DNA of 64,000 nt, taken from NCBI GenBank assembly GCA_030447725.1, contig JAUJOQ010000001.1, positions 904,823 to 968,822 on the forward strand, read 5' to 3'. The notes below the pieces were generated by a model. The model did no database searches, was not told the DNA's origin, and saw only the letters and a list, made by a program, of their open reading frames with translations. Made by a program: the position numbers and the translations under genes. This stretch comes from Thermoleophilaceae bacterium (GTDB taxonomy: Bacteria > Actinomycetota > Thermoleophilia > Solirubrobacterales > Thermoleophilaceae). Numbering within the stretch: the first letter of the stretch is position 1; every line of letters begins with the position of its first letter. Of the stretch, positions 44,395 through 52,782 are shown in pieces.

Positions 44395-44425
44395 AAGGCC
44401 CGCTAAGGCGGGCCTTTCGTCTTGA
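44395..44425 (+). terminator. Rho-independent terminator after tRNA-fMet
   Basis: Perfect stem AAGGCCCGC / GCGGGCCTT with loop TAAG, followed by TCGTCTT. It ends the tRNA transcript 8 nt downstream of the tRNA. Confidence 0.85.
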
Positions 44426-44448
44426 AGAGCGCGCTCGCACTGGTCGCC

Positions 44449-44470
44449 GCGGGTACCAAGCGGGTACCAA
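44449..44470 (+). repeat. Tandem 11-mer GCGGGTACCAA x2
   Basis: Two perfect adjacent copies, 61 nt after the tRNA end and just before the HNH gene. Such direct repeats beside tRNA attachment sites can be arm-type integrase sites; here this is a guess. Confidence 0.55.
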
Positions 44471-44477
44471 TCGGTGG

Positions 44478-44873
44478 ATGCCCTCTCGCCCTTGCCTTAC
44501 GTGCGGCGCCCTCTCGCCGCGCAGCTACTGCCCAGCCCATACGCCGAACAGGTCGAGCAGAGGCCGTGGCAGTGGGCTTACGGCTGCGCGCTTCCGTCGT
44601 GACACGCTGGCCAAGACTGGCGGCCGCTGCGCGTGGTGCGGGTCAGACGATCGGGTAGAGGCCCATCATGTAGTGGGTCTCGATGAGGGTGGGACCAACG
44701 ATGCCGAGACCAATGGGCAGCCGCTCTGCTTCGCCCATCACCGCGTGATCGAGCAGACCCGTCGCCGTGCCACTACCCCAACGTGGGGACACCTTTTTCT
44801 GGTATGGGGTGACAGCTATGCGCTCCCTACCGGCTGCGTGAAAAAACCCGTAGAGATGCACGACTTCGAGTAA
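44478..44873 (+). CDS. HNH endonuclease, phage type
   Basis: 131 aa. An N-terminal Cys pair (CLTCGALSPRSYC) precedes the HNH core: CAWCGSDDRVEAHHVVGLDE, then NGQPLCFAHH, giving the two zinc Cys pairs and the catalytic His. Free-standing HNH proteins of this size lie beside the terminase genes of many tailed phages and aid packaging. Here it follows the tRNA-fMet terminator. The last 30 residues (TWGHLFLVWGDSYALP) are unusual. The ATG at 44478 has no clear ribosome-binding site. Confidence 0.8.
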   Translation: MPSRPCLTCGALSPRSYCPAHTPNRSSRGRGSGLTAARFRRDTLAKTGGRCAWCGSDDRVEAHHVVGLDEGGTNDAETNGQPLCFAHHRVIEQTRRRATTPTWGHLFLVWGDSYALPTGCVKKPVEMHDFE

Positions 44874-44890
44874 CCCGCCGCCGCACAACG

Positions 44891-44896
44891 TAGCCT
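44891..44896 (+). promoter_or_regulatory. -10 box TAGCCT of leaderless island gene
   Basis: TAGCCT is 6 nt before the ATG at 44903. The same layout as host genes suggests an element adapted to this host. Confidence 0.45.
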
Positions 44897-44902
44897 TGTG
44901 CC

Positions 44903-45178
44903 ATGGCGACCTCCGAGGACCGGCTCAAGAACGTGACGGATTGGGAACGTGAGCATGGCTTCCATCCAGAGGATGTCTTCAATGCCCTGCGCTATCAGCC
45001 GAGCGAGCTGGGCGTCTGGTTCCCCGGGCTCGACCGTGCGACGCTGAGAGAGGGTGCGGACCGCTGGGCGGACTACGCGGAGCAGTGCCGGGCGGAACGA
45101 CGGACGCGAGCTGTGTCGCGGTTGGAGCGGAATGAGGGGTTTCTCGAAGACCTCAGCCGCGCCGCCCGCGGCGACTAG
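44903..45178 (+). CDS. Small island protein of unknown function
   Basis: 91 aa, soluble, charged and Trp-rich (VTDWEREHGFHPEDVFNALRYQPSELGVWFPGL, then DRWADYAEQCRAERR). No family is recognised. It is convergent with the next gene across 22 bp. Confidence 0.6.
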   Translation: MATSEDRLKNVTDWEREHGFHPEDVFNALRYQPSELGVWFPGLDRATLREGADRWADYAEQCRAERRTRAVSRLERNEGFLEDLSRAARGD

Positions 45179-45199
45179 AGCCAGCCGACGGATTCGGAC

Positions 45200-45586
45200 T
45201 CAGCTGATCCTTACTTCGCAGGCGAAACGGGTGTCCTCGTCCTCTCGCCGGGCGATGCGGATAGCGACGGTGCCATCCTCCTCGACGTAGGGGTCGGTAA
45301 TGACCTCAGCCCACCCATGCTCGGTCTGCTTCCCCACAGACGCAGTCGGGTTGCGACAGCCGTGGCGCTCCGCCGGGATCCGGAGCACCCACTCCTTCCC
45401 GTCCTCCTGCCAATCCTCAGCTGAAAAGCGGAGCGCCACCGCGCCGGCAGTTCGGTATTGCGCGATCAGGGCAACGGCCGTCAAAGCCCCTCCAAGAGCC
45501 GCCAGGATCGGCTCGAACGCGCCGATCATCGACAGGGCCGCCGCACCCAAGCCGAGGGCGAGGACTATTTGGCGCTTCGCGGGCAA
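45200..45586 (-). CDS. Small membrane-anchored island protein
   Basis: 128 aa. Two hydrophobic segments (about 7-24 and 26-44) are followed by a soluble C-terminal domain with beta-strand pattern (GKEWVLRIPAERHGC, WAEVITDPYVEEDGTVAIRIARRE). The TTG at 45586 follows a reverse-strand -10 box by 9 nt. No family is recognised; the type of membrane-tethered soluble domain is common in mobile elements. Confidence 0.6.
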   Translation of the reverse strand: MPAKRQIVLALGLGAAALSMIGAFEPILAALGGALTAVALIAQYRTAGAVALRFSAEDWQEDGKEWVLRIPAERHGCRNPTASVGKQTEHGWAEVITDPYVEEDGTVAIRIARREDEDTRFACEVRIS

Positions 45587-45595
45587 GGGTGGGAA

Positions 45596-45601
45596 AGCCT
45601 A
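45596..45601 (-). promoter_or_regulatory. -10 box TAGGCT of leaderless island membrane gene
   Basis: Reverse-strand TAGGCT is 9 nt before the TTG at 45586 and overlaps the terminase fragment's stop codon. Confidence 0.4.
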
Positions 45602-46318
45602 AATCCAGCCGAGCAGCCGCGTCGGCTGGGGGGCCGGCGTGCTCGCGCGCTCGGCGGCCATCGCCAGGGCGATCACGGCGTCTATCTGGGCGGCCTCTGC
45701 GGACTTGACCAGGCGCCAGCCGCGCGGGGTGGGCTTGGCCACGGCATTGGCGACGTGACGATCTAGCTCGGCCACGCCGGGATGGAGGAGGCGCTGCTCG
45801 ACCACGAGCCCGTGGAGCTTCTCGGAGCAGATCGTCATCCGAGTCTCACTCTGCGGCCATTCGGTGAGCTGGAGCCCGTGGTCGCGCTCCAGGCGCAGGG
45901 CCTCGGAGCTAAAGCGCATCTGGTCGAAGACCACTTCGCGGATCGCGCGGCCCGAGGTCACGAGCTGCTCGATGTAGGCCGTCGCTTTCAGCACGGCGTC
46001 TGTGCCCTGCCAGACCTCGACCAGGGCAACGTCTACGCGGCCGTCTTCGCGGGGCACGACTCCGACCACGGCCGTGGCTGACCTGCTCCCGCCCACGTCC
46101 ACACCGAGCACGAGCAGCGCATCGGGCTCGACCTCATAGACCGCCCGGCAGGCGCCCCAGGCGCCCGCTGGCAGCCATCGGGCCGAGCCGACGCCCCAGC
46201 GGCAACAGTGGAACTGGAGCCATTCCACTTCGGTAACGCGCGGTCTCTGAGCGCGGATTTCGGCCATGGCGCGGAGCGGATTTGCGGCCGTGACGGCGTG
46301 CAGGTCTTCGTAGACGCC
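45599..46318 (-). pseudogene. Phage terminase large subunit, C-terminal nuclease fragment
   Basis: The surviving frame encodes the RNase H-fold nuclease of a large terminase. Its three acidic residues are in LLVLGVDVGGSRSATA, VVFDQMRF and AAQIDAVIALAMA. The family's junction region is recognisable upstream of the first ATG (46267): VYEDLHAVTAANPLRAMAEI, preceded by an in-frame TGA at about 46319. The ATPase domain (Walker A/B) that should precede it is gone, so no packaging motor can be made. This is a decayed prophage gene. Confidence 0.75.
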
Positions 46319-46628
46319 TCACTCGCTTCTGCTTTCACGGGAAGCAGTAGTGAGGACGTTGGGCTCGCGTGCGTTATCGCTCTCGGCGAGACGTCGGCAC
46401 GATCAAGGCAAACGAGTGCTTTGACCCAAAGCAGTCGTCCCTCGGCGGACGCACCCGGAGTGCCGCCCTTCGTCGAGGACCAGAAGTCCCGCAGAGCGTC
46501 CGAGTGTTGGTCGGCGGGAGGCACTAAGGCCGCAGCGTCGCCAGCTCGCCTGGTCTCGTCTCTCCTCCGCCCCCTCGAGCACCGAGTGGCCAGGCATTCC
46601 ACAGGCGCATCCCGCTGGGACAGCGGAT
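46319..46628. other. Non-coding debris between terminase fragment and NACHT gene
   Basis: No frame here reads as a recognisable protein on either strand. It probably contains frameshifted remains of the terminase ATPase half, but I could not align any motif. Confidence 0.4.
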
Positions 46629-48968
46629 CTACCCACGTATCTCCTCGAGGGCGCTCATGACGCTGTCGTTTGCGGTCATGGGAGCGCTGAGGATACGGAG
46701 CACACGCGGCTGCTCGGCACGTATCGGTAGCCAGACGAGCTGCCGACCCACGCGAGCCGGCACCGCGAGACGATGTGCTTGAAGGATCTTCAAGACGGGA
46801 TCCACCGCACCCTTTGCACGCTGGTCCAGCCCGCGTCTCAGAGCACCGTCCCGACGCCCGGTACCGCGCTGTAGGTACAGCTTCTTCAGGATCGTCAGCC
46901 CTACCCGAGTTCCGAGGGGCAGGCGCATCCGGAGGATGGCCTGGGTCGTTTCGGCGGCCGGTGAGAACGACTCGAAAGAGCAGCCTACGAATCGCTCCGC
47001 GGGGAGATCGGCCGCACTGGCGACGCCCTCGACATGACCAAAGGAGCATCGGACGAACTCCGGGATCGCTGCCGCCCTCAGAGGCGCGTTGACGTCCAAG
47101 CGCTGAATGACCGAGTCTCCCAGACGGAGGGCACCGAGCGACCCGTCCGAGTATCCGAGATCCAGTTCATCGATCCAGACACCTTCCACCGGCAGCTCCG
47201 CATCGGTGAGTTGTGCGCCAACCGCATCTGCCGCGCGGATCAGATCAAAGGCTAGCGTGTGCCAGCTGCGGTCAATGGCGTTCTCCGTGGCGAAACGTTG
47301 GGCTGCTAGTACGACTCCTCCTAGCTCGAGCCGATGCGCCAAGACGTCGGCGCCCAGCGTGCCGAGCACACGGTGCCAGTCCCGAGCGTCGAGCAGGAGA
47401 TCCTTAGAAAACGGATCCGCCACGAAGTGAACTGGGTCACCCGCGCACGCAGTCTCGACCAGGGCTACGTCGATGAAGCGACGTGACCCGGTTACGGCGT
47501 CAGCGACCCCGAGACCCGGAAGGCGCTGGAGCAGGACGTAGTCGGCTTCATCGGGAGATTGGCCAACAACATCGCGGAAAGCGCGCGAGATGTGATCAAA
47601 AGTAAAAGGTCCGAGTCCGTCAGCTGTCGCGCGGGCGTAGCTCGCTAGTCGCTCAAGAATGCGGCGGACTGCCGACCCATCGATGCCCGCTTCGACTCGC
47701 GCTTCCCGTGCGGATATGCCGTCGAGCAGTTTGCTCCAGCCCTCGGCGGGCCCCGCTTGATCACCTCCTTCCGGCAGCAACCCGCGCGCGGCAAGATATC
47801 CTAGGAGGAAAGGTCGCCGTGGGAGCCAAGCCGGGATCTCCTTCCGTTGCAGATACGCCTTGACCTGTTCGTCGCTGAAATCGTTTAGGGACAACTGCGC
47901 AGTACGCGAGTCGTATCCGAGCGACTCACGCCGCTCTTCGCTGCTATCGAAGTAGTGTTCGCGGCCCGCCAGGAGCATGCCGCAGTCGGCGTCACTCTCG
48001 TCATTCATCTGGCGGACAAGTTGTACGGCTCGCCGCCGCGCATCCTTGACGCGATGGGGGTCGCCTGACCAGTTGGTCGCGGCCATCTCGTCGAAGCCGT
48101 CGAGTAGAAGCACCGCGTAACCGGACTTCCAGGCACGAACAAGCTGGTGCGGTGCGTGAAAACCCACACGCTGACCGTGGCGCATCAATGCTTCGGCCGG
48201 ATCCGTTTGACCAAGATGTTCCCCGAGGTTCAAATGGACTGGAAACTTCCAGGTCTCGTTAGTCCGAAATCGACGAACCAGGGTGAGGAAGACCTCGCGC
48301 ATCGTCATGCTCTTTCCGGCACCAAAGTCGCCGAGCATCACAATGCGATGTCCGCCGAGGAGAGAGTCTACGATGTCGCTAACGCTCCAAACCTCGCCCG
48401 CTCCACCCACCTCCAGGATGTCGAGCCGAACATATGGGCCGGGATTCCGGTATGAACCGACCTCGTCTAGCGCCCGAGCGCTTCCAAAGGGATGGTTAAG
48501 GCGGTCGTCCAGGTAAGTTCGGGCGTCGACCAACCGGGACCGAAACTGAGCGAACGAGACGGCCGTAATCGCGGTGTTCTTGAGCCGACGAATCGCATCC
48601 CGTTGATCCGCAGTCGGCTCATCCATAGTCACGAACCAGCCCTTGACCGCATGCATCGGGTACTTGCGTCCGTAGTCGCGCGCTAGCGCATCAAGCTTCT
48701 TACCGTCTTGCTCCGCCTTGACCTTCGTGCGACTGGTTGTCGCTTCGATGAGCGCGATCTGATCGTCCGTGATGAACACGGCATCGCGCTCGCGGCCGCC
48801 TACGATCGACGAGCCTCCTCCGGCCGCGCGAGGCCACATCGCACGCGCGATCCGCAGAACTTCGGCCTCAAACTCCTCCCCGGTCATCGAACAGAGGGTA
48901 ATCCGAATTGCGTGCTCCCGAATCAGATCCAGCCGACGCGCAGCGGGCGGCCGAGTCGTGTCCGTCAT
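46629..48968 (-). CDS. NACHT-type P-loop NTPase with N-terminal restriction-endonuclease-like domain
   Basis: 779 aa. Residues about 28-150 look like a PD-(D/E)xK nuclease fold (EEFEAEVLRIARAMWP, RDAVFITDDQIALIEATTSR), with Thr where Lys is usual. A STAND/NACHT ATPase follows: Walker A GDFGAGKS (213-220), Walker B with the NACHT acidic cluster LLLDGFDE (287-294), sensor region LLAGREHYF. After that come helical regions (about 360-560) and a C-terminal part ending in winged-helix-like LKILQAHRLAVPARVGRQLVW. Bacterial NACHT proteins are innate-immune NTPases triggered by phage infection. GC is lower than in flanking core genes. The next gene upstream on the same strand is a probable partner. 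Confidence 0.8.
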   Translation of the reverse strand: MTDTTRPPAARRLDLIREHAIRITLCSMTGEEFEAEVLRIARAMWPRAAGGGSSIVGGRERDAVFITDDQIALIEATTSRTKVKAEQDGKKLDALARDYGRKYPMHAVKGWFVTMDEPTADQRDAIRRLKNTAITAVSFAQFRSRLVDARTYLDDRLNHPFGSARALDEVGSYRNPGPYVRLDILEVGGAGEVWSVSDIVDSLLGGHRIVMLGDFGAGKSMTMREVFLTLVRRFRTNETWKFPVHLNLGEHLGQTDPAEALMRHGQRVGFHAPHQLVRAWKSGYAVLLLDGFDEMAATNWSGDPHRVKDARRRAVQLVRQMNDESDADCGMLLAGREHYFDSSEERRESLGYDSRTAQLSLNDFSDEQVKAYLQRKEIPAWLPRRPFLLGYLAARGLLPEGGDQAGPAEGWSKLLDGISAREARVEAGIDGSAVRRILERLASYARATADGLGPFTFDHISRAFRDVVGQSPDEADYVLLQRLPGLGVADAVTGSRRFIDVALVETACAGDPVHFVADPFSKDLLLDARDWHRVLGTLGADVLAHRLELGGVVLAAQRFATENAIDRSWHTLAFDLIRAADAVGAQLTDAELPVEGVWIDELDLGYSDGSLGALRLGDSVIQRLDVNAPLRAAAIPEFVRCSFGHVEGVASAADLPAERFVGCSFESFSPAAETTQAILRMRLPLGTRVGLTILKKLYLQRGTGRRDGALRRGLDQRAKGAVDPVLKILQAHRLAVPARVGRQLVWLPIRAEQPRVLRILSAPMTANDSVMSALEEIRG

Positions 48969-49170
48969 GCGGTGCCGCCCCGGGCGGAGTCGGGTACGCC
49001 CGGACGCGTGTTGATCGGGGGCTCTGACCTCGATCCGCGCCGCGGTGTGCTACTTGTCCGCCGCGGAAGGCCGCCACCGCCGCGAGGGCGGGGTGACGGC
49101 TGAGCCTGGGGCACCTAACCCCCTAGCAACACACTCCGGCTCGGCTACCGGTCGGCGCGTTTGTTCTGCA

Positions 49171-49920
49171 TCATCGATGGCCAGGCCCGCGGCGACCGCT
49201 TCCCGGAACCACCCAATCGGACGGTTCTCTCGCAAAGACCGTCGCGCCGACGACGACCCTTTCCCACTCCCGGTCGCCTTGGAGCGTCGGCACCCTGACC
49301 TTAGGAACATCCAAGAGCACTTCGAAAAGCACATCGAGGTCCTCCTCCAGTCGCAACGTCGACGGAGGTAACCGGCTACTGATAAAAGCTGCGTCCTCCG
49401 CGGCCTCCCGCGCAGACTCTTCGTCCATGGACAATCCAAGACGCTTGCCCGGCGGCGACTTCCTTCCGCGGAGCGCTTTGAGCACGTCCCACATGCCAAG
49501 CGGCGAACTTGCGGTGAATGGCGGTCGAGCTTCAGAGCTATTCGTCCCAATCAAGTTTGAGCGGCTCCCGCACAAGACGACAAGCGTCGAGCCTTCCTCG
49601 ACGACAATCCAAGCCGCGCGCCAGTGGGGGTGGTCGAAGGGAACGTCGTGCAGACGCAGAGTGAAGCGGCCGCCCACGTAGTCGTCAGGGTATTCCAGAG
49701 TGCCTGTGCGATCAGTGAATGCCTGCTCTGCCGCATCGGCCAGGGCCACAGGGTTCCCGTCGATGTCTACCGGACCTCGCTTGTATGCCACTCCGGGAAA
49801 ACGGAAGACCAAGCCCTGACTCTCCCATTTCGGGTCGCTGGCACGCTTGCGGTTCACCATCGACTCGACGAGACGCTTAGAGATGTACACGTACGACGGG
49901 CCGGCCACCGGTTTGGACAT
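49171..49920 (-). CDS. Unknown partner protein of the NACHT gene
   Basis: 249 aa, soluble. It opens YVYISKRLVESMVNRK, holds VLCGSRSNLIGT followed by PPFTASSPLGMWDVLKAL, and ends VVVGATVFAREPSDW. The pattern vaguely recalls actinobacterial DUF7019/SAVMC3_10250-type proteins, but I cannot confirm that. It lies 202 bp upstream of the NACHT gene on the same strand and shares its lower GC, suggesting a two-gene unit. The ATG start follows a -10 box by 6 nt. It could be a sensor, an effector or an unrelated cargo gene. Confidence 0.65.
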   Translation of the reverse strand: MSKPVAGPSYVYISKRLVESMVNRKRASDPKWESQGLVFRFPGVAYKRGPVDIDGNPVALADAAEQAFTDRTGTLEYPDDYVGGRFTLRLHDVPFDHPHWRAAWIVVEEGSTLVVLCGSRSNLIGTNSSEARPPFTASSPLGMWDVLKALRGRKSPPGKRLGLSMDEESAREAAEDAAFISSRLPPSTLRLEEDLDVLFEVLLDVPKVRVPTLQGDREWERVVVGATVFAREPSDWVVPGSGRRGPGHR

Positions 49921-49926
49921 TCACGA

Positions 49927-49932
49927 AGGCTA
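49927..49932 (-). promoter_or_regulatory. -10 box TAGCCT of leaderless island operon
   Basis: Reverse-strand TAGCCT lies 6 nt before the ATG at 49920 and could drive both this gene and the NACHT gene. Confidence 0.45.
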
Positions 49933-50653
49933 GCCACGTTTTCACGTACGCGCATGTGTAATGCACCGCGCGACCTCTGGCTGCCTGGGGCAATTGGGAG
50001 CCTGTAGCGTGCTGCATCGTTCAGCTAATTGGGGCCCGCACGGACGCCTCACTCGCCAGATGCGGATGTCGTGCGCTGTCCACGAGAAAAACGGATAGAC
50101 GCCCTCCTGCGTGCGGCTGCGGCTGCGGCAGACCTTCGCTGCCGTGCGGCGCCTGAGATCGAGAAGCGCCGCGGGAGTATCGAAGCGCCGTTGCTCCCCA
50201 TGCACAGAAGGAGAAGCGAGCGGCCGTCTCGCGGAACGCAGTAGCGGCGAGGTCATCCCGCTCACGACTGCTCCGGCGCGAAAACGATGGGCGCGGGGCG
50301 CGGAGGCAGACGACTGCTTGGCCAAGTGTGGGGACTCGTGAGCGGCGAAGTCCGCGGCGCCGAACCCTCGGCGGCGCGTGCCGCCATCAGAACGTCACGC
50401 TTGAGCGCCAGAACTGCCGACATGAAACGGTGCGGACGCATCGGGTCGACGCCTATCGATCCGGTGCCGACAGGCACGTCAGCCGCCAACCGCGGTATCA
50501 GCTGCCTGCGTTGCGGCAGCGCCTCGCTGCGGGGAGGTGACACTGCGCCCTTCAGCGGGACGGGCCAATGACGGTGATTCCGAAAATGGGCCTCTCGTAG
50601 GACGGTGTCACGCCCGAATTTAGGACGACGAGGTGCTGGCCCCGCGGCTGCCT
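49933..50653. other. Island stretch with no recognisable gene
   Basis: Open frames here are short and give low-complexity or Arg-rich sequences on both strands. No RNA gene or clear repeat is seen. It is probably decayed element DNA. Confidence 0.4.
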
Positions 50654-51706
50654 TCAGCGGCGAGCGATCACCTTCGCACCGACGGAGGAGACAGCCGGAC
50701 CGGCCACGAACCAGTGGCGTGTCCGACGCCGGCGACGGTCGTATGCCGGGCGCAGAGCGATTCGACGCGCTACCGAGGGGCCCAAATAGGGGCCCAATTT
50801 GAGCAAAACTACGGTTATCCGAGTGAACGGATTTCGCTTTAGAAAGCGAAATCCAACCCCCCATGACTCCCACCCAGCGAACTCCAGGCACAGCGAGGTG
50901 AACGCCGTCCGGCACCCCAGGTGCTCGAGGTCGAGCGCGCGCCGCGGCTCGTAGTCGCCCGCCATTCCCAGCATCAGCCCGGGCACGAAGTGGGCGATCC
51001 GCGAGACCGCGACGCAGAGCACGGAAACCGCGATCTGGCCCGGATAGACGACCCAGCCGCCGTCGACGTCCGGCAGGCGCCGGCGCATGTAGGCACGCCA
51101 GGTGAACACGAGGTTGGCGGTCACCACCGTGATCCCGATGAGCATGCCGAGCGCGAAGGGCAACGCACCCTTGCGCGAGGGGAAGCTCGGATCGAGGAAC
51201 ACGTAGACAGCCGTGCCCGCGACGATCGACGTTCCGGCGATCCCCAGCAGGCGCGCGGCCCCGCGCGGTGCGAGTCGCGCAAGCGCTCTGCGGACGCGCG
51301 CCGAGCGCTCCTCGAGCTCGAGACGGTGCACCTTGACGGTTGCGTTGAACAGCCGCGCCGGAAAGCCCAGCAGCACCAGGATGAGAGCGCTGATACCCGC
51401 GCTGCGGGCCAGGTCCTCCGCAGAGAGATACAGCTCGTCGGGGCGGGAAAAGCCGGCGGCGAACTCGGAGCGCTCTGGATTGGATGCGCTGGTCAGGGCC
51501 GGCGCGGCGGCGCCCGGGTCCACGGCGCCGCCCGAGCCCGCGGGGCTGCCCCCGGTCTCGGGCTCGCCTTCGCGCCCGGCGTCGCCCGAACGCGGGGGGG
51601 TCACGCTGCCGCGAAAATCGTCCGCAGGCGCTGCGGCGGAGCCTCCACGCGCGTCCGACCGACCAGCGAGCGGGGGAACCGAGCCACCAGGGGAAGTCGC
51701 CTGCAC
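50654..51706 (-). CDS. Membrane half of split beta-propeller gene, C-terminally truncated
   Basis: A Pro/Ser/Gly-rich linker (first 100 residues) is followed by five to six hydrophobic segments (ALILVLLGFPARLFNATVKVH, GIAGTSIVAGTAVYVFLD, ALPFALGMLIGITVVTANLVF, IAVSVLCVAVSRIAHFVPGL). After DLEHLGCRTAFTSLCLEFAGWE the sequence turns basic and random, which places a truncation near 50.88 kb beside the inverted repeat. The frame continues upstream past its first ATG without stops and joins the beta-propeller gene if one base is added or removed in a G7 run at 51829-51835. Function unknown. Confidence 0.6.
   Translation of the reverse strand: MQATSPGGSVPPLAGRSDARGGSAAAPADDFRGSVTPPRSGDAGREGEPETGGSPAGSGGAVDPGAAAPALTSASNPERSEFAAGFSRPDELYLSAEDLARSAGISALILVLLGFPARLFNATVKVHRLELEERSARVRRALARLAPRGAARLLGIAGTSIVAGTAVYVFLDPSFPSRKGALPFALGMLIGITVVTANLVFTWRAYMRRRLPDVDGGWVVYPGQIAVSVLCVAVSRIAHFVPGLMLGMAGDYEPRRALDLEHLGCRTAFTSLCLEFAGWESWGVGFRFLKRNPFTRITVVLLKLGPYLGPSVARRIALRPAYDRRRRRTRHWFVAGPAVSSVGAKVIARR
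50829..50854. repeat. Perfect 12-bp inverted repeat at island edge
   Basis: GGATTTCGCTTT, two bases, then its exact complement AAAGCGAAATCC. It is AT-rich against its surroundings and lies about 20-40 bp from the point where the membrane gene loses family-like sequence. It could be a terminator stem, an element end, or a protein site. Confidence 0.7.
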
Positions 51707-52782
51707 GAGGCCGTTGTCGGGCTCCGCACCGCCCGTCGCGAGGGGTGGCTCGGGGGCGGGAGCGGTAGGATCGGAGGACGGCGGGTCCGCCGGTGCCGTC
51801 GGGACGCCGGGCGGAGACGCCGGGTCCCGGGGGGGTCGGGCCCGGGCGCCGCGGCCGGCACGACCCCCCAGTCCGGCGAGCCGTCGGCAACCGCGTTGTC
51901 GGTGCGCTGCATGACCGCCGAGCCGTCGGCGTTCATCACGAAGATCTCCGCATCGCCATCGCGGTTGCTCTCGAAGGCGATCCGCGCGCCATCGGGGGAG
52001 AACGCGGGCTCCACGTCCGACGCGGCGTTCGTCGTCAGCCGCGTCTCACCACTTCCGTCGGCGTTCATCACATAGATCTCGTAGTCGCCGTCGCGCTGGC
52101 TGGCGAACGCGATCCGCGCGCCATCCGGCGAGACGGTGGGTCCGGCGTCGACGGCGGCGTTCGTGGTCAGACGGGTGAGCTCGTCGGCGTTGGGCAGGAT
52201 CGAGTAGATGTCCCAGTTGGCGCCCCTGTTGCTGACGAAGACGATCCTCCCACTCGGCGAGAACGCCGGCTGCCCGTCCAGCCCGGGGTCGGATGTGAGA
52301 TTGGTGGGATTCGATCCGTCGGCGCCGATCACGAACAGGTCGAAGTTGCCGTCCTGGTTGCGCGAGTAGGCGATTCGCCCGCCGTCCGCTGAGAACGACG
52401 GCTGGTAGTCGTCTCCGCCGGTGGCGGTCACGTTCGTGGGATTCGACCCGTCTGCACCCACGACGAAGACCTCGTTGAAGCCGATCCGGGTGCTTCCGAG
52501 CGCCACTCTCTCCCCATCTGCGGAAAAGGCCGGACCGTTGTCGCCGGCGGGATCGTTGGAGAGATTCGCCGGCCCCGTGCCATCCGGGTTCATCGTGTAG
52601 ACCTCGTCGTTGCCGTCTCGGTTGGTGACGAAGGCGATCTTGCCGTTTGCCCCGGGGAACGCCCCTCTAGCAGACCCCGGACCGAGGGCCAGCGCCCACG
52701 CCGAGGCCAGGACTGCGCAGGTCCCGAGCGCGAGCGCCGCGCCTCGCGCGCCGACCAGCCCACGTCCCCCACCAGGGATCAC
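51601..52782 (-). CDS. TolB-like beta-propeller protein, frameshifted at its end
   Basis: A signal or anchor (about 10-45) precedes six PD40/TolB-type blades (NGKIAFVTNRDGNDEVYTMN, then PAFSADGERVALGS, SFSADGGRIAYSRNQDGNFDLFV, SPDGARIAFASQRDGDYEIYVMNADGSG and so on) to about residue 318. After DWGVVPAAAPGPDPPG the frame becomes Arg/Pro-rich nonsense. The neighbouring frame continues with a Pro-rich linker into the membrane half at 50654-51706. The true gene was a secreted or membrane-tethered propeller with a C-terminal membrane domain, now split at a homopolymer. Confidence 0.7.
   Translation of the reverse strand: MIPGGGRGLVGARGAALALGTCAVLASAWALALGPGSARGAFPGANGKIAFVTNRDGNDEVYTMNPDGTGPANLSNDPAGDNGPAFSADGERVALGSTRIGFNEVFVVGADGSNPTNVTATGGDDYQPSFSADGGRIAYSRNQDGNFDLFVIGADGSNPTNLTSDPGLDGQPAFSPSGRIVFVSNRGANWDIYSILPNADELTRLTTNAAVDAGPTVSPDGARIAFASQRDGDYEIYVMNADGSGETRLTTNAASDVEPAFSPDGARIAFESNRDGDAEIFVMNADGSAVMQRTDNAVADGSPDWGVVPAAAPGPDPPGTRRLRPASRRHRRTRRPPILPLPPPSHPSRRAVRSPTTASCRRLPLVARFPRSLVGRTRVEAPPQRLRTIFAAA

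Larger units (their letters stand above)
44388..50870. mobile_element. Prophage remnant / defence island next to tRNA-fMet
   Basis: From the 3' end of tRNA-fMet to about 50.87 kb the DNA is visibly less GC-rich and holds phage-type and defence-type genes: an HNH nuclease, a terminase fragment, a NACHT NTPase and its partner. It ends where a beta-propeller/membrane gene loses its normal C-terminus. No integrase, transposase or second copy of the tRNA end was found, so the ends and mechanism are inferred. The order HNH then terminase is typical of the packaging region of tailed phages, but the terminase here is on the opposite strand. Confidence 0.5.

Noticed and set aside
44388..50870. Integrase or attR copy of the tRNA-fMet 3' end
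   Set aside because: I found no integrase-like frame and no second copy of the GGTTCGAATCCCGCC segment in the window.
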